DNA of 64,000 bases. Origin: Apostichopus japonicus (Eukaryota; Echinodermata; Holothuroidea; Aspidochirotida; Stichopodidae). Below the pieces are notes generated by a model that saw only the letters and a program-made list of their open reading frames with translations, did no database searches and had not been told where the DNA came from. Made by a program: the position numbers and the translations under genes. Positions 58,204-64,000 of the stretch are shown here, piece after piece. The first letter of the stretch is position 1, and every line of letters begins with the position of its first letter. The stretch is from positions 23,341,265 through 23,405,264 of the forward strand of contig NC_092573.1 in NCBI RefSeq assembly GCF_037975245.1. Reading direction: 5' to 3'.

Positions 58204-61200
58204 CTATGGAAGAAATGAAAAGCATTTTTGTTGTCGTATTAAAGCATTAAGCATTAATTAATCCAGCTAATGAGTTCATAATGTAATTTTAAAAGACCAT
58301 TTGAGAATAAATCTCAACACAAGTCAGCCCCCCTCCACCCCCCCCCCCCTCCCCAAAAAATGAGTAAAACTGATTTTCATAATACTCAAATGTTGCCAAC
58401 TCCAAATACATCATCTATTTTTTGGGAAAAATGTCCTGCAAGTATCATTACAGACATAAATGGTTTTCATATCATCATTTCGTCCCAAGTTATCAGCGAG
58501 TTTCCTACACGTTACCACAAGTGGACTTTTGACAACTAGGTCCCACATCAACCCCCCACCCCCTGGCCCATCTCCACCAACCTGCAGTCTGCACCTCTTG
58601 CTTATATCTTGATTATGCAACTAAAATAGCTTTTAGCTTACCATTTCTGATACGATAAAATGTGAGATGGCAACCAGCACTGGAGCAAGGTACCTCTTTG
58701 TATCGAGACCCCAATAAAATACCACGTTCCACACCACATGCAGAAGAATCATGAGCATGGTGAAAAATGCTGAAACAGATAAAAGGATGACAAAGATTGG
58801 AAATGTGTATAAAAGTAAGACCCACTGCTACTTGCTTGCTACACACTCATAGGACATGTGAGGGCAGAATCTTACCTAACAAGGGCAGTCTACATCATGA
58901 CTGTGAAGAAGTAAAGGATTGAAAGTACTTCAGAAATCTTAAACCACTACTTTTACAATTTATACAAAAGAGAAGAATGTTCAATTTTTTAATGTAACAC
59001 CACCTTCAATATTGAAAAAGTCTGTTCTAGAACATCATTTGAAAGCTTCTACAAGGCTTTGGATATAATCCAATGCATTGGGTATTTACAATGTCAGCAA
59101 TGGGGTTATTAGGGGGTTATATTTTAACCCCCTACCCGCTACCCTAATGGCTAGCCAAACTCAGCCGATGCCATGCTCTTCAAACTATCAGTTTTCTCCA
59201 CATTCTTTTATATTCCAAGTAGGTCTATTTTTTTTTTTTTTCTGTGACCCCGGTACAAATGACCTTTCATGTTAATAAAATGTTTAAAGATTCATATTTT
59301 TTTAGCTTTCAAACCGATCACAGGTGGCTGCAAGGAAAAGACCCTTGCTGCAACCTTGCGCAAAATTAATTGCTTCACACTTATACCTTCACACCTCTGA
59401 CCGTGTCAACAATGACAGCCAAAGGATAAAATAAATCAGGGCGAAAAGAAAGCCGATATCATGTCATACCTGACATAATCAAGTAGTTAAGACTGTCTCC
59501 ATCCCTGAGGCCAACTGTTCCAGGACCTCCAGAATCATCTAGGACATTGATGAGAGCAAATAACCCACTCATGGTACCAAAACCAAGGCCAGCAACTATA
59601 AAGATAAAATACACAGATATAAATGAGAATAAAACAGAAGCCTTACTGAACTCTTTTCACAGACATTCCCCAAACTTCTAAATTTCTCTGAAGGACTGGC
59701 AATGTATGATTAGAAAATACATCAGACAGTATTATAACATCAAGGAGTAGATGAAATATGAGATGGATATGGAAAACAAAAAATTGGTTGAACTTTCACC
59801 ATTTCATCGAGACCTCTTCAATTAACATCTTTCATGCAAAATTTTGTCTCAAAACTGTCACATCTGCAGAACAAGGTCAACCACATTATTCATAACATCA
59901 TTTATACAATTACTTCATAACGTCATCATTCTGCAGAGATGTGGGCAAAGGAAAAGGAGAATATTTGCTTAATGGTTTTGTTTTGTTAAACTACAAGTTA
60001 ATTTTCACTACTGAATGTGAACAAAACTGAAACTGATCCCAAGAACCAGATACCTGGAAATGTTTTGAAGAAAATATCATTTGGGCTGGCAGTAGTTGGA
60101 TTTTCACAACCTTTCTCTTTTGGTTATGTGTTGTATCAGCACAATTAATGGAATATGCTTTGTTAAAGAGGTTGCACTTTGCAGTTGGACAATCTGCAAT
60201 CTATTGAGCCATGACCCAAAAATGGGTCACAACAAATTTCTTTGCTGTAGCAGAATACAAGTTCTATGATTTAATCATATACGCAAGTTCTATGGTGCAA
60301 TAGATTGCAAGTCTTCTTCCTGTGGTGCTATACCAAGTTTTCTGGTGTGTTAGAATACAAGTCCTGTGTTAATAGTAGAATACAAAGTTTTGTTATTTGC
60401 TGGATATACCAGTTCTATGGTGCAAAACAATGCAAATCTTGTTGTGTATTTGAATTGCTAGTTCTATGCTGTGGTACAAAACAAGTTCTCTGGTGTGTCA
60501 GTATACAAGTTCTGTGTTATAGTAGAATACAAAGTTTTGTTATGTGCTGGATATACCAGTTCTATTGTGAAATTTAATGCAAGTTATATTGTGCAATAGA
60601 ACGCAATCTTGTTGTGTATTTGAATTGCTAGTTCTATGCTGTGGTACAAAACAAGTTCTCTGGTGTGTCAGTATACAAGTTCTGTGTTATAGTAGAATAC
60701 AAAGTTTTGTTATGTGCTGGATATACCAGTTCTATTGTGTAATTGTATGCAAGTTCTACGGTGCAATTGAATGCAAATCTTGTTGTGTATTGGAAGTGCT
60801 AGTTCTATGCTGTGGTACAAAATATGATCTCTGGTGTGTCAGAATACAAGTTCTGTGTTTATAGTAGAATACAAGTTTTGTTATGTGGTCGAATACCAGT
60901 TCTATTGTGTAATTGTATGCAAGTTCTACGGTGCAATTGAATGCAAATCTTGTTGTGTATTGGAAGTGCTAGTTCTATGCTGTGGTACAAAACAAGTTCT
61001 CTGGTGTGTCAGTATACAAGTTCTGTGTTTATAGTAGAATACAAGTTTTGTTATGTGGTCGAATACCAGTTCTATTGTGTAATTGTATGCAAGTTCTACG
61101 GTGCAATTGAATGCAAATCTTGTTGTGTATTGGAAGTGCTAGTTCTATGCTGTGGTACAAAATATGATCTCTGGTGTGTCAGAATACAAGTTCTGTGTTT

Positions 61201-63368
61201 ATAGTAGAATACAAGTTTTGTTATGTGGTCGAATACCAGTTCTATTGTGTAATTGTATGCAAGTTCTACGGTGCAATTGAATGCAAATCTTGTTGTGTAT
61301 TGGAAGTGCTAGTTCTATGCTGTGGTACAAAATATGATCTCTGGTGTGTCAGAATACAAGTTCTGTGTTTATAGTAGAATAAAACGTTTTGTTGTGTGCT
61401 GGAACACCAATTCTATGGTGTAATTGAATGGTGCAATTGAATGCAAATCTTGCTGTGAAAGCGACTGTTAGTTCTATGCTATGGTACAAAACAAGTTATC
61501 TGTTGTGTGAGAATACAAGTTCTGTGTTATAGTAGAATAGATAGTTTTGTTATGTGGTGGAATACCAGTTCTATTGTGTAATTGTATGCAAGTCCTATGG
61601 TCTCTATGGTACAGCAGAATGAAAATATATAGTGCAGTAGATTACCCAGGAAATATATCAATTGTTCAAATTCTGTGTAGCTGTTTTGAAATCTCTGAGT
61701 CATCATCTCTAAGAAAGTACTATGTTTCCTATTTAAAAACAACACCCACTGCTACGCATCTTTGGACACGTACCGCAATTTGGCCGTTTTTAATGGCATT
61801 TTGAGATGTGATAACGGATAACTGATTCCCTGAATACCAGCTCAATGTTCTAGTAGAATACCTGTTCCATTGCGTAACTGATTGCAAGATTGCTTTGTCC
61901 AAATTTGTAATCTTTATAAGCTATTGTTGTTGTTGAAATGAGCTGTACTGTCAGTAATGCTGAACTAACATATTTATATGACAGGAGATGGCCCACCCTC
62001 TTTAAAATATTAGTTTAAAATAGCAAGAAAGACTCTTGTCTCACCATATGCATATTCATGTTTTGTGGTATCAGAAACACTGCCATTGGCTTGTCTTCTC
62101 TCCTCTTCGGTTTGTGAAAACTTTTGAAGGCCCGCTTCGGCTTTACTGAAATTAAATAATCAAGATATTGGGATAAAAAAATTATGCAAATTAGAACAGT
62201 TACTAACTATATCTACCAAAATGAAAAGAAATCACAATAAATTTCTTGCTGGCCTAAATTTTCAAGATATGATTGTCATTTTGGAAACCATACTCCAAAA
62301 TGCAGCCTCAAAGGACTAATAATTCCAGGTTATAACTAAGTTAAATTGACACATTTGGTCTGGACACCAGTATTTCCTATCTCCTATTAGGTAACAAATA
62401 GCATTTGACTGGACCATTTTGAATTTGTGATCACTGATTGGTCTGCCCAGTGAGATTACCTATGACAGATGCCAGTGCGGGCAGGCACAGTGCTAAACTG
62501 TTACCAACCTTTGTAAGCTAGGTTGATTTGAGTGCATGCATATGCATGTTGAATGGCAGGTAAGAGAGATGTGAAGTAAAATAAACAGTAACATCTCAAT
62601 TAGGATATATGCAACACCAGGAGAAAAGCAAACAAGAGTAGGGATGCCATTGGTTTGAACCCATATGACATATATAATTAAATCAAAGAATTATCACCTG
62701 CAATGATACAGCTGCAGACTTTTACAAAACACTGATTTATGACTGAATAGTGGAGGTTGCAGGACAAGAGAAAGGGGGTGGGGAGGGGGGCCATCTCAAA
62801 ATTTGAAATGTCTGCTAACTGTTGCAAGGAGGAGATTGGTGTACATATTTCTTGTCACCGTTGCAAGACACAGAGCTGATTTTGAAGCAAACAATCAATG
62901 ACTACATTTCCTGATAATCAACCACAGCCATTCTTGAGTTTGTCATTAGGACAATGACCTATATACTTACAACAAGAGATAGCAAAGATTAGTTATACAC
63001 CATTATTCATCTTGTTGGTTTGATGGTTTTACTACTCAAACAACTTAAACAATGTGCAAGTTTTGTTAGGGCCACCAATACACATTCTTTAACTCAGCTA
63101 TACACTGATGATGACATAAATTCTTTTACAGGTCTATAAGAGGATTAAACATTTGATGGTAATGTACTGGATACTGAATGCAACATTAGGTTACTGTACT
63201 GTAAGACATGAGCATAAAAATTACCTTAGCAAAGTGTACAGGAAAAATCTGAATATTTCCTGGAAAAGTATGGAGAATGTGAGACCAAAGGCAAGTTTCT
63301 CTTTGAGAGAAGGAACGATCGTCCACCAGAGAGAAGAAACCAATAGGGAAAGGAGCCAAAAGAACATT
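58048..63368 (-). CDS. APH1: APH-1, gamma-secretase subunit; 5' exon outside window
   Basis: Scaffold subunit of gamma-secretase, the intramembrane protease (presenilin, nicastrin, APH-1, PEN-2) that cleaves Notch and APP-type stubs. Exons in transcript order are 63368-63225, 62145-62045, 59595-59470, 58769-58642 and 58203-58048, giving 217 readable residues. Junction phases fit throughout (Ser48, Val82 and Ala124 are split codons). Visible motifs: FFWLLSLLVSSLWW (TM2); a LFQEIFRFFLYTLL segment; GXXXGXXXG at Gly84, Gly88 and Gly92 in TM4, the helix-packing motif needed for assembly; His134 and His160, spaced 26 residues as the conserved APH-1 histidines are; and AAGGS in the last TM. About 37-38 N-terminal residues (TM1) are missing. 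They should lie in an exon beyond 64000, since no such exon is visible between 63369 and 64000. An AATAAA at 57903-57898 is the likely poly(A) signal. Confidence 0.93.
58642..58769 (-). CDS. APH1: APH-1 exon 5 (conserved histidines)
   Basis: Two bases plus 42 codons, AFFTMLMILLHVVW to HFIVSEM. It contains both conserved membrane histidines (ILLH and AISH). The acceptor is ATCTGTTTCAG and the donor ATG|GTAAGC. Confidence 0.93.
59470..59595 (-). CDS. APH1: APH-1 exon 4 (GXXXG helix)
   Basis: 41 codons plus split bases, VAGLGFGTMSGLFALIN to NYLIMS. It carries the GXXXGXXXG assembly motif. The acceptor is TTTATCTTTATAG and the donor CAG|GTATGA. Confidence 0.93.
60240..61620. repeat. Higher-order minisatellite, 170-bp unit of seven 24/25-bp subunits
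   Basis: The phrase ATACCAGTTCTATTG recurs near 60551, 60721, 60891, 61061 and 61231, a spacing of exactly 170 bp; the step from 60404 to 60551 is 147 bp, one subunit shorter. Each 170-bp unit splits into seven related subunits (five of 24 bp, two of 25 bp) with consensus like GAATACAAGTTCTNTGNTGT. Copies from 60891 to 61400 are almost identical, and both edges decay. It lies in the APH-1 intron between 62045 and 59595. The long open frames here follow from the repeat lacking stops and are not genes. Confidence 0.93.
62045..62145 (-). CDS. APH1: APH-1 exon 3 (cytoplasmic/luminal loop)
   Basis: 33 codons plus split bases, SKAEAGLQKFSQTEEE to KHEYAY. This is the hydrophilic loop between TM3 and TM4. 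The acceptor is TTAATTTCAG and the donor ATG|GTGAGA. Confidence 0.91.
62480..62582 (+). repeat. Dispersed ACAGGTAAG repeat, copy 5
   Basis: GGCACAGTGCTAAACTGTTACC, GTTGATTTGAGTGCA, GGCAGGTAAGAGAGATG, AAGTAAAA. Lies in APH-1 intron 2, antisense to the gene. Confidence 0.55.
63225..63368 (-). CDS. APH1: APH-1 exon 2
   Basis: Begins one base before the MFFWLLSLL codons and ends CTAAG|GTAATT. The acceptor is CCTTTGTGATCCACAG. It encodes TM2, a short loop and TM3 (LFQEIFRFF). The Met at its start is internal, not the initiator, because family members have about 38 residues before FFWL. Confidence 0.92.
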
Positions 63369-63825
63369 CTGTGGATCACAAAGGATAGAAAACATGGTGG
63401 TAATTTGATAAACCAACCCACACAAACATTTCAAGCAATCAGACAAAAACATATTGTGACAACTACGAAAGACCGTAGTTTGTGCTAAATTTGCGTATTT
63501 AAACATTACAATCTTGTGCTATCATACTCAAGGCAAAATAAAGTTCAAGTTCTCTGTTATTCAAGTCAACTACTTATTTGCACCGGGTGACAAAATTAAA
63601 CAGTTTACAAATTAAACATCAAACCATTAGATTAAATTTGTGGGACTTGATATTTTCTCATCTCTGTATTAGATGTAACTAGTTTGCAACCACATAGGTG
63701 TCTCATTGTAATTTTGAGGCATATTCAATTATGTGGAAATGATACAACCCAATGCAAATTATGTGTATTGTGTAGCTTCAAAAAGCAACCAAAGCTTTTA
63801 CAAATTTCAGTGCATTACTTCATAT

Positions 63826-63895
63826 ACAGGTTCGAGTCTGGCCAGGACTCGAACCGGCAATCCTTAAATCAAAAGTCCACCGCCTTAACCACAAC
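63826..63895 (-). mobile_element. tRNA-like SINE head
   Basis: Minus strand GTGGTTAAGGCGGTGGAC (A-box arm) and GGTTCGAGTCCTGGCC (B-box arm) at tRNA-like spacing. The anticodon stem is imperfect and no acceptor stem closes, so it is a derived repeat rather than a working tRNA. It lies in APH-1 intron 1. Confidence 0.5.
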
Positions 63896-64000
63896 ATTTT
63901 GTTCACATTTTTTGTTGAAATGTCAATTTTTTGTGCTTTCTACTCACTCAGACTTAACATTTCCATGTGGTGGTTAATGAAACAGAATTTTTTGCGGATC

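Noticed and set aside
60305-61374. Chain of 65- to 95-codon + strand frames with repeated Cys-rich peptides
   Set aside because: They are translations of the 170-bp minisatellite, which happens to lack stops. They sit in an APH-1 intron and shift frame at each 170-bp step.
60240-61620. CRISPR-like array
   Set aside because: Units are contiguous and related throughout with no unique spacers, and the host is an animal.

Overview
This is a window of animal nuclear DNA. The genes are split by GT-AG introns, exons are small (63 to 339 bp of coding sequence), and the rest is AT-rich intron and intergenic DNA with tRNA-derived SINEs, microsatellites and many long G/C homopolymers. Repeat content (tRNA-headed SINEs, a foldback element like the sea-urchin TU elements, TAGGCCTA-rich intron starts) and gene content suggest a marine invertebrate deuterostome, most likely an echinoderm. 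The species assignment is inference.

Three genes can be read exon by exon. (1) A complete tetraspanin (CD63-like layout, 255 aa, seven exons, all introns phase 0, one GC-AG intron) lies on the + strand at 28814-36569. (2) A complete FAM81-family coiled-coil gene (384 aa, five coding exons) lies on the - strand at 52833-45799. (3) APH-1, the multipass scaffold subunit of gamma-secretase, lies on the - strand at 63368-58048. It carries coding exons 2-6, the GXXXGXXXG motif and both conserved histidines; its first coding exon must lie beyond position 64000. These genes have no evident functional relationship and do not form an operon.

Weaker candidates: a terminal exon of an unrecognised - strand gene at 55987-55717, whose stop codon overlaps an AATAAA signal; an orphan + strand exon at 4818-5105; and a small - strand gene at about 24.1-22.9 kb beside CpG-rich sequence with CRE palindromes.

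Layout: 1-22.9 kb is nearly gene-free with SINE and repeat fragments. 22.9-24.7 kb is a candidate small gene and promoter. 24.7-27 kb is low complexity. 27-36.6 kb is the tetraspanin promoter candidate and gene, with a 635-bp foldback element in intron 1. 36.6-45.7 kb is intergenic with SINEs. 45.8-54.7 kb is FAM81 and its CpG-rich 5' region, which holds a truncated U2-snRNA-like sequence. 55.7-57.3 kb is the unknown gene. 57.6 kb to the end is a SINE and APH-1, whose intron between exons 4 and 3 (minus-strand order 3 then 4) holds a 170-bp higher-order minisatellite.
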